The notes beneath the pieces are model-generated. The model did not search any database and was not told the DNA's origin. It saw nothing but the letters and a program-made list of their open reading frames with translations. Positions 1 to 12,300 of a stretch of DNA of 64,000 nucleotides are shown here, one piece after another. The DNA is taken from NCBI GenBank assembly GCA_963680875.1, contig OY804579.1:77241095-77305094 (forward strand), in the 5' to 3' direction. Position numbers and translations under genes: made by a program. This DNA comes from Bathymodiolus brooksi (Eukaryota > Mollusca > Bivalvia > Mytilida > Modiolidae). Every line of letters starts with the position of its first letter. Position 1 is the stretch's first letter.

Positions 1-318
1 ATTGGCTTATTCCTTCTCTGTATATATTATTCTCCCTGAAAACACACATTTTTGCATATAATAAAAAAACAGGCAGTCCGCAAAATTTAATTTTACCCGG
101 AACTCTCGCGTTTTACCGTATCGTCAATATTTCAAATGACCAGCAGATGTCGCTAATAAACACACTTCCGTAGCTTTAATTCGAGTTTTCAAAAATGTCG
201 TCTGAAAATCGCAAAATGCTAGTGGAAAATGCTCCATGGAGAGTTGTCAGCTGCTGTAAATAAATATTGATGTGTGTTTTCAGGGAGAATAATATATACA
301 GAGAAGGAATAAGCCAAT
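1..318. mobile_element. Foldback/MITE-like element with 48 bp perfect terminal inverted repeats
   Basis: Bases 1-48 are the exact reverse complement of bases 271-318 (outer end ATTGGCTTATTCC). Between the arms are about 220 bp without a coding frame. Long perfect inverted repeats around a short non-coding core fit a non-autonomous DNA transposon or foldback element. The left arm touches the window edge, so the true left end and any target-site duplication cannot be seen. Bases 52-80 inside the left part (containing ACAGGCAGTCCG) recur in opposite orientation inside the MITEs at 1502-1962 and 4343-4813. Confidence 0.7.
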
Positions 319-1501
319 TTCCAGACAGGTAGGCCTTTTTTATTCACTAAATTTAAGATGAATACACAACAAGTATCCCAATGTAAACAAAGAAGAGTGA
401 CTTACCTTCTAACTTATATCATGTCAGAAACCCGGCATGGATAGAAACTATTGCTTGATTGTATCTATTGTATATATGTCATACAGTGATACATAGAAAG
501 TTGCAAAATGTTGTTAATATGAAAAAAAGTCGATGTTAAAAAAAAAAAAAAAAAAAAAGGGGGGGGGGGGCAACATCTTAAAAAAAAATAAAAATAAAAA
601 TAAAGGGAGCAACATAGGGTCCTGTCCACAAGTACCTGTGCAGTCGACCGGTTATTACTCTGCAATAGGGACAATACAGGAAATATAATTATAATATTAT
701 AAGATAAAATGTAAAATAGGTGCATGGTACAAGACAATTTGGACGTATTATACAGTATGGTACACAAACGACAATATGGGCGAAATAACATAAAATTGTG
801 CATCTCTATGTACAATGATTTAGAGCCATACAATTATAATCATAACAACATGTATTTGAGCAAAGTTCTATAGAGATCAACCCAAAATGTGTGAATTACT
901 GGCCATTAAGTGGTTTATCCAAAGTATGCGACTTAAGGGAGGGAGAAATTTGGGTGCCATCTCAAGTTATTTTTTTTTAAATGGCACCAAATCTGTGAAT
1001 TCGTAGGAACTCAAGTCCTGTAATTTATTTGCGTATGCCGTTTGACATTTTAATCAACCGGATTCTGTATCATCATTGGAAGGCACAATGAATCTGATAA
1101 AAACGTTAGAGCCTCTTTTATTAGTCTTTTGGTCTTCCTCTTCCTCACAGAGGTACAGAGGTAAAACATCAGGAATACTGCTGACGATAATGTCAAACAA
1201 TATGCTACTGCCGAACAAATAAACATCCCGCATAATTTATTGAATACTTTTTTCTTCAGTGGATAAACAATTATTACATGTGTGTATGGGTTACTTACAG
1301 GTTATAAGGAAATCATTTACAAATGCTGGTCAGACCCACAACATGCGGGTCTGTTTGGCAGGTCTGACAAACTAAATAATAAATTATTGTAGGCAACATC
1401 AGTACGTATACATTTGATTATGACATACATATAGCTGTAGTATAAACAGTTCATTACCGTTAGTTTGTTATGGTTACCTATGATTGATAGGAATAACTTA
1501 A
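319..1501. other. No gene seen; homopolymer run
   Basis: AT-rich sequence with no convincing coding frame. A long A run passing directly into a run of about ten G lies near 540-570, followed by A/T-rich simple sequence to about 605. It is probably slippage-prone and a place where read errors are likely. I recognise nothing else. Confidence 0.5.
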
Positions 1502-1962
1502 GGTGTAATACCACTAAACATGGGTACCAGTCGAAAAGGATGTACGTAAACACAAAATGGATTCCTACATAGTTGGATAAAAAATAAACCCTATTAGGTA
1601 CTGCAAAATACTGAATGTCAGCAGAAACCTACAAATTTTAGGATAATTTTAAGCCCATATTTGATGTCCTTGTGGTTTTAAATAAAAAATTTGATTGCAT
1701 TGGAAAGGAACTACCTGAATTTGTGTTAAATCGAAAGTGAAAGTAGGATTTTTGACGGTAGACATCTTCGGACTGCCTGTTTTTTTATTATATGCAATTA
1801 AATGTATGTTGATCTTCGGAGGTAAGCTTCCAATTAGGTACCCCTTCTATGAGAAATGAGTGTCACTTAGATTAAACTTAAGGTAAATCCTGTATGAAAC
1901 CTCAAAAAGATTTTATTTAACATAGAAGACTATGGAGAATTCTTTAGTGGTATTATTACACC
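1502..1962. mobile_element. MITE copy A (about 461 bp, TIR GGTGTAATACCACTAA)
   Basis: Begins GGTGTAATACCACTAA and ends with its near reverse complement TTAGTGGTATTATTACACC. It is collinear over its whole length with copy B at 4343-4813, including the shared internal words GGGTACCAGTCGAAAAGGATG and GACGGTAGACATCTTCGGAC. It has no coding capacity. The ends sit in T/A-rich flanks; copy B shows TTA on both sides, whereas copy A is less clean, so a TTA or TA target duplication is plausible but unproven. The superfamily is unknown. Confidence 0.8.
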
Positions 1963-2998
1963 TTTTAGGGAAGAAACAAGACATTTAATTTTGATGGTGC
2001 CACACTCAAATTGGCTTTGGACAGTCACAACAGACCCAGTTTGATATTTTCCACACCAAAATGATACAAAATACATCAAGGTGTCGTGTTACGGCTTCAA
2101 TATGAATATTATGCAATGTTTAGGAAAATTTTCCCCATGCACTAGATGTACATGCACAGAGAGTATTGAAATATAATTCTATACTTATTTATGACTTTAC
2201 AATTATTGAGAATGGTAGATTTAAGATGTTTTCGTAGATAAGGGGCAGATGATGTTGAAAAAGATTGCTAAAATTAAGAATTTTAACAATTTCATGTTGT
2301 GGCATTTAGTCGACTTCAAATATGGTATATGGTGATACCATTTTTGCAAATTTTCTAATCATACTTATTTTTCCTCATAAATTTTGGTAGTTATAGTTAG
2401 AACACATGTAAAATGTGCATATGAAACAATATAAGGCTATAGAAAGCAGCTTTATTTAGGAATTATGTACTTAAAATCAGGAAATTTTAGTGATCCCAGG
2501 AAAATTGCATTTGTCACTGGACATTTATTGTTAATTTTTCAAATTGTCAATGTGGATTTTATATTTTAGAGTATAAATTGACTGTCAATGTACATTTGTG
2601 CATCCGGCTAACAAGAAACATAACAAAAGTTGTCATGAAGGATACAGTCATTGAGTTTTGAGGGAAATTATAGTTGCAGGTCATAAGAAATAACAGAAAC
2701 CTGAAAATCAACAATCATAATTTTACCAATTTGGGGCGGTTTGAAGTAATTTTTGCTTAATATCTAGGTATTAGGTCTTATTTAATGTCTTAAAATGCAT
2801 TATTAATGGGAACATAGCATTAATTAACATAGTTTAGTATACTGTGAGATCATTTCTATGAGGCCAAAAAAGGAGGGGTGTCAGCTTAAAATAAAAAAAT
2901 TCATATTAATTAGATGTTAAATGTACAAATGAAGCATAAATACATGTCATATGTTGCTTATTGTGTTGAAAATCAGCTTAATAACTGTAATATATTAA
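1963..2998. other. No gene seen
   Basis: AT-rich unique-looking sequence between MITE copy A and the TTAA element. No open frame of note, no recognisable repeat and no RNA gene found by eye. Confidence 0.5.
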
Positions 2999-4111
2999 GG
3001 GAATACGATACAGTAGCAAGGGCAGATAATTACTTTGCCGACTTTGTTTTTGCGACGTCACAGTAACGAGCGCGAAATTTTCCGCGGAAGTTGCATCGAC
3101 GTCATAAAAAGCCGATTGCGTAAAAGTTGGAAAGCACCTGCTTCAAGCCGTTTTTAAAAGGAGAAATACGCCGGAAAAAATGTTCAGAGCACTTGAAAGA
3201 GTTGGATAGGAATGTTGGTGAGACAGAGGTAGACCAGACAGACGCAGACCAGACGGACGCAAACCCTGGAACTCATTATAAAGATATATGTTGGCAGGAT
3301 GGGAGACGAATAGTTGAACTAAAAACACTAGCAGAGCAATTAAACGCGTGTGACGGTTGTGACACACCGTTAAATTTAATGAACATTGACCAAGAACGTT
3401 TGTACGAGTTCGGCTGTTACTTATCTATTCGCTGTACAACTATAGCCGTTCTCTTTCATTTATTTCATTCTCCGGTTGCGTTGCCCTTTCATCCAATCCA
3501 AGGAAAACGGCGGAAAAGATTCCACGACGTTTTACCTATTAAAATACATTGTAGGCTAATTTGGCGCCGAAATTGACGATGTCTAGGTTTGTCATGAAAA
3601 ATGCACGGTTTTTGTTCTGTGGCTAAAAAACAAGCACATGTACCCCTTTACTTTTTGTTAAAATTCTAAATAAAATCATTGCGAGAATATCATGACAAAA
3701 TATTAAGAAAATATCAATTGTCATTTTTTTTCTACATGCAAATTTATTCATGAAGAAACCACTAAATAATCCATATTCCACAAATAAGTAGAATTTTTGG
3801 ACTACTTAATCTGTTATTGGCAATGTACATGTTCATCATCTTTGAACGAAATTATCATAGGAAGCTATTGCAAAAAACCAGATGCAATTATCTTTTACCG
3901 TTTTGAAATTGTGATATTTTCTTTACCGCTATAAAAATCCGTTTTTTAAAAATTTGTCGAAAAATGGTCGAAATTCGATCGTAAATATCTCGAAAACTAA
4001 GTCACGAAGGTATATTTTTCTTTGCATATTTGGAAAGAGCATGTCGAAATTGACCACATCACGAATTTTCATGAAAAAATCAATTGGCAATCCCTACTGT
4101 ATCGTATTCCC
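2999..4111 (+). mobile_element. Non-autonomous TTAA-inserting DNA transposon (Kolobok-like)
   Basis: The element is bounded by perfect 18 bp inverted repeats, GGGAATACGATACAGTAG at 2999-3016 and its reverse complement at 4094-4111. TTAA flanks both sides directly (2995-2998 and 4112-4115), which is a target-site duplication. TTAA followed by GGGAA resembles the TTAA-AGGRR ends of Kolobok/T2 elements. piggyBac also duplicates TTAA but usually starts with CCY. At 1,113 bp it is too short for an intact transposase, and the internal frame is only a fragment, so it is a deletion derivative. Confidence 0.8.
3127..3576 (+). pseudogene. Transposase N-terminal fragment inside the TTAA element
   Basis: A 149-codon frame, open from a TTG rather than an ATG. 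It contains WQDGRRIVELKTLAEQL followed by CDGCDTPLNLMNI and LSIRC. The pattern GRR-[IV]-[VE]-L-x2-L-A-x2-L, then C-x2-C and an LxLxNI block, resembles the start of the Mutator-like/Kolobok-like transposases common in marine invertebrates (named from memory). After the LSIRC motif the similarity stops and the frame continues as unrelated residues, which suggests an internal deletion junction. No catalytic core is present, so it is a relic rather than an active gene. Confidence 0.5.
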
Positions 4112-4342
4112 TTAAGATAAAAAGTCAGTGTTATGTTATTTCACGATCTGAAATCAACAGCTGAAAAATCTGATTTGTTCATCAAAAGCTTCATGGGGGT
4201 ACCTTTGTACATGCATATGGACATTAATTCTTGCAAATATTGGACTGCCATGTATCTGATATAGTTTTTGTGACTGGATATTGATATAGGAATATAAATA
4301 AGACCAGGAAAAGGTTAGAGAAACAAGTTTGTATTGCTCTTA

Positions 4343-4813
4343 GGTGTAATACCACTAAGCATGGGTACCAGTCGAAAAGGATGTATGGGAAAGTAGTACG
4401 TAAACACAAATTAGATTCCTACATTGTTGGATAAAAAAAATATCCTATTAGATACTGCAAAATACTGAATGTCAGCAGAAACCTACAGATTTGAGGATAA
4501 ATTTAAGCCCATAATTGATGTCCTTGCGGTTTTAAATAAAACAAATTGATTGCATTGGAAAGGAACTACCTGAATTTGTGTTAAATCGAAAGTGAAAGTA
4601 GGATTTTTGACGGTAGACATCTTCGGACTGCCTGTTTTTTCTTATATGCAATTAAATGTATGTTAATTTTCGGAGGTAAGCTTCCAATGGGGTACCCCTT
4701 CGATGAGAAATGAGTGTCACTTAGATTGAACTTAAGGTAAATCCTGTATGAAACCTCAATTTTTTTTTATTTAACTTAGAAGGCTATGGAGAATTCTTTA
4801 GTGGTATTACACC
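4343..4813. mobile_element. MITE copy B (about 471 bp)
   Basis: The second copy of the family at 1502-1962, in the same orientation, with ends GGTGTAATACCACTAA and TTAGTGGTATTACACC. TTA lies immediately outside both ends (4340-4342 and 4814-4816), the best evidence here for a TTA target duplication. Compared with copy A it differs by scattered substitutions and small indels, such as a short insertion near 4386. No coding capacity. Confidence 0.8.
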
Positions 4814-4915
4814 TTAAACAGATAAATAACAGTTACTATAAATGCACTTACTGATAATCCATGTTAATTTGAGCCGTGATTATACTACATGGGAAAATCA
4901 CTGCCATAAACCAGA

Positions 4916-5120
4916 CGAGGGACCGTTGTGGCCGAGATCATATGGTAGTTGGATTTACAACTACCTATGCAATAAATGCCTATCATCACTGATGTTGTGA
5001 GTTCGAATCTCGATCAGGGCGAGGTGTACAACATTATGTGATCAACTTGGTCATTGACCTACGACATTCCCATGTCAATTTCCACGTCAAAAACACGAGA
5101 GGACAACTGTATACTACATA
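4916..5120 (+). mobile_element. tRNA-headed SINE, 3' part missing
   Basis: Contains an A-box-like TGGCCGAGATCATATGGTAG and a B-box-like GAGTTCGAATCTC, spaced as in a tRNA-derived Pol III promoter. The SINE body follows (GAGGTGTACAACATTATGTG). The conserved 3' domain seen in other copies (AATAAAACTGACCGCCACG and onward) is absent, so this is a 3'-deleted or diverged copy. Confidence 0.7.
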
Positions 5121-5702
5121 AACTTTTACGTGACAACCATATGATTTTTTGATCAGTTGATAAACATGTGGTTAATTTTTTGCTTTTAATATATTTTTTT
5201 TTTTTTCTGTTTTTTTTTTCTTTTGTTTTTTCTTTTTTTTATTAAAAAAATATATATACCCACAATAATCACGTGCGCATTTTGATCCATTCTGTGCTGG
5301 ACTAAACAAATGAAGACTGTACCTACGAATGATACGATTGTTGTCTTGTCTGTGTCATAACTCAGTCACTTCAACCATATTTTTTAAGTAAACATTTGTC
5401 GTCTGCTGATCATAATCATAAACAATGTCTTCATACGGGGGATCATCACAACCTGAATTTTTTCATTACCAAGCCAAAGCTATAAACCTCCATCTAACAA
5501 TGATTATAACCATCTGTAGTCTGTAAATTGAAAAATACCAATGTAAATTACAGTTGAACATTGAATTGTTAATTACACGCACCATAGTAAGACAGTATAT
5601 TATTTCCTAGTCATAATTAGGAAAATAATTAAACACTATCGTGATTACATTAATAAAGTTATATCGTAGAAAATCGTAGATCGTAATCAATCAAACCACG
5701 AA
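5121..5702. other. No gene; T-rich simple sequence
   Basis: Low-complexity T runs lie at about 5190-5255. The remainder is AT-rich with no recognisable gene or repeat. Confidence 0.5.
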
Positions 5703-5745
5703 TAAAACTGAAATATTGTTGAAAGTGGCGTTAAACACCATAAAC
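5703..5745 (+). mobile_element. SINE 3' tail fragment
   Basis: Matches only the 3' domain of the window's main SINE family (AATAAAACTG, then GAAATATTGTTGAAAGTGGC and GTTAAACACC). It is a short remnant. Confidence 0.6.
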
Positions 5746-6190
5746 CAAACCAAGCCAATCTCGTAGATCGAAATCACTTGAAGACATGTCCAACTTGTGA
5801 CGTGTGATTTACTACCTCACGTGTATTTAAGTCAACCAATCACAAGAGCCAAATTCCAGCATACATGTAAGATGACCTTAACAGATACATGTACCCCATA
5901 ATTTGTACACGTGACGGTTCCTTTGCCTGGTTAAATATTTCGGATCTTTACTGTTAAGAAACTGTAGAATGATGAATGAACAAAAAAAGAAATTAATTAA
6001 TTTGCATGTTGCACATTTCGATCTCAAGTGCCTCCTCATGGCGAACACTTGTGCACTCTTTAAATCAATAAAATTAATTACACATTTGAAATAAAATGAA
6101 AAAAATAATAATACCACACTGTCAGAGCAATGCCATAATCAAACATCTAAATCGTAGAAAGAGACAATTTGATACCTCTAACACACACAA

Positions 6191-6370
6191 AATAACCGCT
6201 CACTACCCTGGCTTGATACAGCCACTTCAATAAACAATAACCGCTCACTACCCTGGCTTGATACAGCCACTTCAATAAACAATAACCGCTCACTACCCTG
6301 GCTTGATACAGCCACTTCAATAAACAATAACCGCTCACTACCCTGGCTTAATACAGCCACTTCAATAAAA
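6191..6370. repeat. 45 bp tandem repeat, four units
   Basis: Four near-identical 45 bp units starting AATAACCGCTCACTACCCTG. The period is a multiple of three, so the minus strand gives short repeated open frames that are not evidence of a gene. A diverged single copy of the same motif (ACCGCTCACATTCCTTGC) occurs at 61380, next to another copy of the dispersed repeat that follows this array. Confidence 0.85.
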
Positions 6371-6495
6371 AGTGGTTGGGTTAAACTAGTTTTATGGATT
6401 CAAACCTCACTTTTTAGTGACATGATGCAGTCATGCAAGAGTAATAATTATTATATGACTTGAGAATAAAAACTAACAGAACTGATATCTAATTT

Positions 6496-6661
6496 AGTGT
6501 ACACTACGCGTTTCAGGAATAAACATCATCAGACAACCTAGCAATCAAAATATTGGAAAGCGAAACAATTTAAAAGTCTTTGGTTGAAAGAAAACTGGGC
6601 CTAAACAGGATAGTAAAAATCAGCTAAGGTTGCCTATGACTGAGGGAGAATGACCTTAGTT

Positions 6662-6664
<3 letters not shown>
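6496..6664 (+). mobile_element. Dispersed repeat R1, first copy
   Basis: An unclassified interspersed repeat with the blocks TACGCGTTTCAGGAATAA, GGGCCTAAACAGGATAG and AAGGTTGCCTATGACTGAGG. Reverse-complement relatives lie at 32516, 41383, 59115 and 61140, and a related pair at 24395-24612. The 3' end abuts the TA microsatellite and the satellite array. I do not recognise a named family. Confidence 0.6.

Positions 6665-6702
<38 letters not shown>
6665..6702. repeat. (TA)n microsatellite at left edge of satellite
   Basis: About 38 bp of pure TA directly before the first satellite monomer. A second TA run closes the array at about 23532-23548. TA runs flank the solitary tRNA-like copy at 42982-43147 in the same way. 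Confidence 0.9.
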
Positions 6703-6704
<2 letters not shown>

Positions 6705-6761
6705 GTCTGAAAATTAAACCAAACAGTGTTAGAATTAGATTTTAGAGATGTCAAATTTTTG

Positions 6762-6866
6762 TTCTTCCCTCGACGGGATTTGAACCCACACCATTGATAC
6801 ACTGCAGCACCATTCGCTTAGCCTTACGTCCAGCGCCCTAGACCACTCGACCACATCCACTCCCTA
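6762..6866 (-). ncRNA. tRNA-Leu-like Pol III unit of the first satellite monomer (not a functional tRNA)
   Basis: The minus strand shows an A box TGGTCGAGTGGT (6842-6853) and a B box GGGTTCAAATCCC (6775-6787), about 54 bp apart, as in long-variable-arm tRNAs. The D-arm (GTCGAGTGGTCTAGGGC) and the start of the anticodon arm (GCGCTGGACGTAAG) resemble tRNA-Leu(UAA), with a G where U33 should be. The 3' half of the anticodon stem and the acceptor stem do not pair, so a functional tRNA is unlikely. It reads as the tRNA-derived head of a SINE. Unlike most later monomers it keeps TCG rather than TCT in the A box, the same state as the solitary copy at 42982. Confidence 0.7.
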
Positions 6867-9335
6867 AAAAAGGAGCTTCAATAATCCTAGTGTTACCTTT
6901 TCTCGTAAGGTAAATCTAGGGATAGACGTAAGACATGTGTATAAGCGTGTGTAGATGGTACATATATACTTAATATTATAATTTGACAGCAATCTAACTC
7001 AGCAATTTTTAATATATTGTATAGGATAATGAAGAATTCATTATACAGTCACAGGAAATAAAGTATATTATACAAACGTCTAGAAGCAAGTGACAACCAT
7101 ACAATATATCTGTCCCACTGGATCTGAAAGTTACTAAGGATACTAGGTTAATACTAAATATTATATACGTCTGAAAATTAAACCAAACAGTGTTAGAATT
7201 AGATTTTAGAGCTGTCAAATTTTTGTTCTTCCCTCGACGGGATTTGAACCCACACCATTGATACACTGCAGCACCATTCGCTTAGCCTTACGTCCAGCGC
7301 CCTAGACCACTAGACCACATCCACTCCCTAAAAAAAGGAGCTTCAATAATCCTAGTGTTACCTTTTCTCGTAAGGTAAATCTAGGGATAGACGTAAGACA
7401 TGTGTATAAGCGTGTGTAGATGGTACATATATACTTAATATTATAATTTGACAGCAATCTAACTCAGCAATTTTTAATATATTGTATAGGATAATGAAGA
7501 ATTCATTATACAGTCACAGGAAATAAAGTATATTATACAAACGTCTAGAAACAAGTGACAACCATACAATATATCTGTCCCACTGGATCTGAAAGTTACT
7601 AAGGATACTAGGTTAATACTAAATATTATATACGTCTGAAAATTAAACCAAACAGTGTTAGAATTAGATTTTAGAGCTGTCAAATTTTTGTTCTTCCCTC
7701 GACGGGATTTGAACCCACACCATTGATACACTGCAGCACCATTCGCTTAGCCTTACGTCCAGCGCCCTAGACCACTAGACCACATCCACCCCCTACAAAA
7801 AGGAGCTTCAATAATCCTAGTGTTACCTTTTCTCGTAAGGTAAATCTAGGGATAGACGTAAGACATGTGTATAAGCGTGTGTAGATGGTACATATATACT
7901 TAATATTATAATTTGACAGCAATCTAACTCAGCAATTTTTAATATATTGTATAGGATAATGAAGAATTCATTATACAGTCACAGGAAATAAAGTATATTA
8001 TACAAACGTCTAGAAACAAGTGACAACCATACAATATATCTGTCCCACTGGATCTGAAAGTTACTAAGGATACTAGGTTAATACTAAATATTATATACGT
8101 CTGAAAATTAAACCAAACAGTGTTAGAATTAGATTTTAGAGCTGTCAAATGTTTGTTCTTCCCTCGACGGGATTTGAACCCACACCATTGATACACTGCA
8201 GCACCATTCGCTTAGCCTTACGTCCAGCGCCCTAGACCACTAGACCACATCCACTCCCTAAAAAAAGGAGCTTCAATAATCCTAGTGTTACCTTTTCTCG
8301 TAAGGTAAATCTAGGGATAGACGTAAGACATGTGTATAAGCGTGTGTAGATGGTACATATATACTTAATATTATAATTTGACAGCAATCTAACTCAGCAA
8401 TTTTTTAATATATTGTATAGGATAATGAAGAATTCATTATACAGTCACAGGAAATAAAGTATATTATACAAACGTCTAGAAACAAGTGACAACCATACAA
8501 TATATCTGTCCCACTGGATCTGAAAGTTACTAAGGATAGTAGGTTAATACTAGATATTATATACGTCTGAAAATTAAACCAAACAGTGTTAGAATTAGAT
8601 TTTAGAGCTGTCAAATTTTTGTTCTTCCCTCGACGGGATTTGAACCCACACCATTGATACACTGCAGCACCATTCGCTTAGCCTTACGTCCAGCGCCCTA
8701 GACCACTAGACCACATCCACTCCCTAAAAAACAGGAGCTTCAATAATCCTAGTGTTACCTTTTCTCGTAAGGTAAATCTAGGGATAGACGTAAGACATGT
8801 GTATAAGCGTGTGTAGATGGTACATATATACTTAATATTATAATTTGACAGCAATCTAACTCAGCAATTTTTAATATATCGTATAGGATAATGAAGAATT
8901 CATTATACAGTCACAGGAAATAAAGTATATTATACAAACGTCTAGAAACAAGTGACAACCATACAATATATCTGTCCCACTGGATCTGAAAGTTACTAAG
9001 GATACTAGGTTAATACTAAATATTATATACGTCTGATAATTAAACCAAACAGTGTTAGAATTAGATTTTAGAGCTGTCAAATTTTTGTTCTTCCCTCGAC
9101 GGGATTTGAACCCACACCATTGATACACTGCAGCACCATTCGCTTAGCCTTACGTCCAGCGCCCTAGACCACTAGACCACATCCACTCCCTAAAAAAAGG
9201 AGCTTCAATAATCCTAGTGTTACCTTTTCTCGTAAGGTAAATCTAGGGATAGACGTAAGACATGTGTATAAGCGTGTGTAGATGGTACATATATACTTAA
9301 TATTATAATTTGACAGCAATCTAACTCAGCAATTT

Positions 9336-12300
9336 TTAATATATTGTATAGGATAATGAAGAATTCATTATACAGTCACAGGAAATAAAGTATATTATAC
9401 AAACGTCTAGAAACAAGTGACAACCATACAATATATCTGTCCCACTGGATCTGAAAGTTACTAAGGATACTAGGTTAATACTAGATATTATATACGTCTG
9501 AAAATTAAACCAAACAGTGTTAGAATTAGATTTTAGAGCTGTCAAATTTTTGTTCTTCCCTCGACGGGATTTGAACCCACACCATTGATACACTGCAGCA
9601 CCATTCGCTTAGCCTTACGTCCAGCGCCCTAGACCACTAGACCACATCCACTCCCTAAAAAAAGGAGCTTCAATAATCCTAGTGTTACCTTTTCTCGTAA
9701 GGTAAATCTAGGGATAGACGTAAGACATGTGTATAAGCGTGTGTAGATGGTACATATATACTTAATATTATAATTTGACAGCAATCTAACTCAGCAATTT
9801 TTAATATATTGTATAGGATAATGAAGAATTCATTATACAGTCACAGGAAATAAAGTATATTATACAAACGTCTAGAAACAAGTGACAACCATACAATATA
9901 TCTGTCCCACTGGATCTGAAAGTTACTAAGGATACTAGGTTAATACTAAATATTATATACGTCTGAAAATTAAACCAAACAGTGTTAGAATTAGATTTTA
10001 GAGCTGTCAAATTTTTGTTCTTCCCTCGACGGGATTTGAACCCACACCATTGATACACTGCAGCACCATTCGCTTAGCCTTACGTCCAGCGCCCTAGACC
10101 ACTAGACCACACCCACTCCCTACAAAAAGGAGCTTCAATAATCCTAGTGTTACCTTTTCTCGTAAGGTAAATCTAGGGATAGACGTAAGACATGTGTATA
10201 AGCGTGTGTAGATGGTACATATATACTTAATATTATAATTTGACAGCAATCTAACTCAGCAATTTTTTAATATATTGTATAGGATAATGAAGAATTCATT
10301 ATACAGTCACAGGAAATAAAGTATATTATACAAACGTCTAGAAACAAGTGACAACCATACAATATATCTGTCCCACTGGATCTGAAAGTTACTAAGGATA
10401 CTAGGTTAATACTAAATATTATATACGTCTGATAATTAAACCAAACAGTGTTAGAATTAGATTTTAGAGCTGTCAAATTTTTGTTCTTCCCTCGACGGGA
10501 TTTGAACCCACACCATTGATACACTGCAGCACCATTCGCTTAGCCTTACGTCCAGCGCCCTAGACCACTAGACCACATCCACTCCCTAAAAAAAGGAGCT
10601 TCAATAATCCTAGTGTTACCTTTTCTCGTAAGGTAAATCTAGGGATAGACGTAAGACATGTGTATAAGCGTGTGTAGATGGTACATATATACTTAATATT
10701 ATAATTTGACAGCAATCTAACTCAGCAATTTTTAATATATTGTATAGGATAATGAAGAATTCATTATACAGTCACAGGAAATAAAGTATATTATACAAAC
10801 GTCTAGAAACAAGTGACAACCATACAATATATCTGTCCCACTGGATCTGAAAGTTACTAAGGATACTAGGTTAATACTAGATATTATATACGTCTGAAAA
10901 TTAAACCAAACAGTGTTAGAATTAGATTTTAGAGCTGTCAAATTTTTGTTCTTCCCTCGACGGGATTTGAACCCACACCATTGATACACTGCAGCACCAT
11001 TCGCTTAGCCTTACGTCCAGCGCCCTAGACCACTAGACCACATCCACTCCCTAAAAAAAGGAGCTTCAATAATCCTAGTGTTACCTTTTCTCGTAAGGTA
11101 AATCTAGGGATAGACGTAAGACATGTGTATAAGCGTGTGTAGATGGTACATATATACTTAATATTATAATTTGACAGCAATCTAACTCAGCAATTTTTAA
11201 TATATTGTATAGGATAATGAAGAATTCATTATACAGTCACAGGAAATAAAGTATATTATACAAACGTCTAGAAACAAGTGACAACCATACAATATATCTG
11301 TCCCACTGGATCTGAAAGTTACTAAGGATACTAGGTTAATACTAAATATTATATACGTCTGAAAATTAAACCAAACAGTGTTAGAATTAGATTTTAGAGC
11401 TGTCAAATTTTTGTTCTTCCCTCGACGGGATTTGAACCCACACCATTGATACACTGCAGCACCATTCGCTTAGCCTTACGTCCAGCGCCCTAGACCACTA
11501 GACCACACCCACTCCCTACAAAAAGGAGCTTCAATAATCCTAGTGTTACCTTTTCTCGTAAGGTAAATCTAGGGATAGACGTAAGACATGTGTATAAGCG
11601 TGTGTAGATGGTACATATATACTTAATATTATAATTTGACAGCAATCTAACTCAGCAATTTTTTAATATATTGTATAGGATAATGAAGAATTCATTATAC
11701 AGTCACAGGAAATAAAGTATATTATACAAACGTCTAGAAACAAGTGACAACCATACAATATATCTGTCCCACTGGATCTGAAAGTTACTAAGGATACTAG
11801 GTTAATACTAAATATTATATACGTCTGATAATTAAACCAAACAGTGTTAGAATTAGATTTTAGAGCTGTCAAATTTTTGTTCTTCCCTCGACGGGATTTG
11901 AACCCACACCATTGATACACTGCAGCACCATTCGCTTAGCCTTACGTCCAGCGCCCTAGACCACTAGACCACATCCACTCCCTAAAAAAAGGAGCTTCAA
12001 TAATCCTAGTGTTACCTTTTCTCGTAAGGTAAATCTAGGGATAGACGTAAGACATGTGTATAAGCGTGTGTAGATGGTACATATATACTTAATATTATAA
12101 TTTGACAGCAATCTAACTCAGCAATTTTTAATATATTGTATAGGATAATGAAGAATTCATTATACAGTCACAGGAAATAAAGTATATTATACAAACGTCT
12201 AGAAACAAGTGACAACCATACAATATATCTGTCCCACTGGATCTGAAAGTTACTAAGGATACTAGGTTAATACTAGATATTATATACGTCTGAAAATTAA

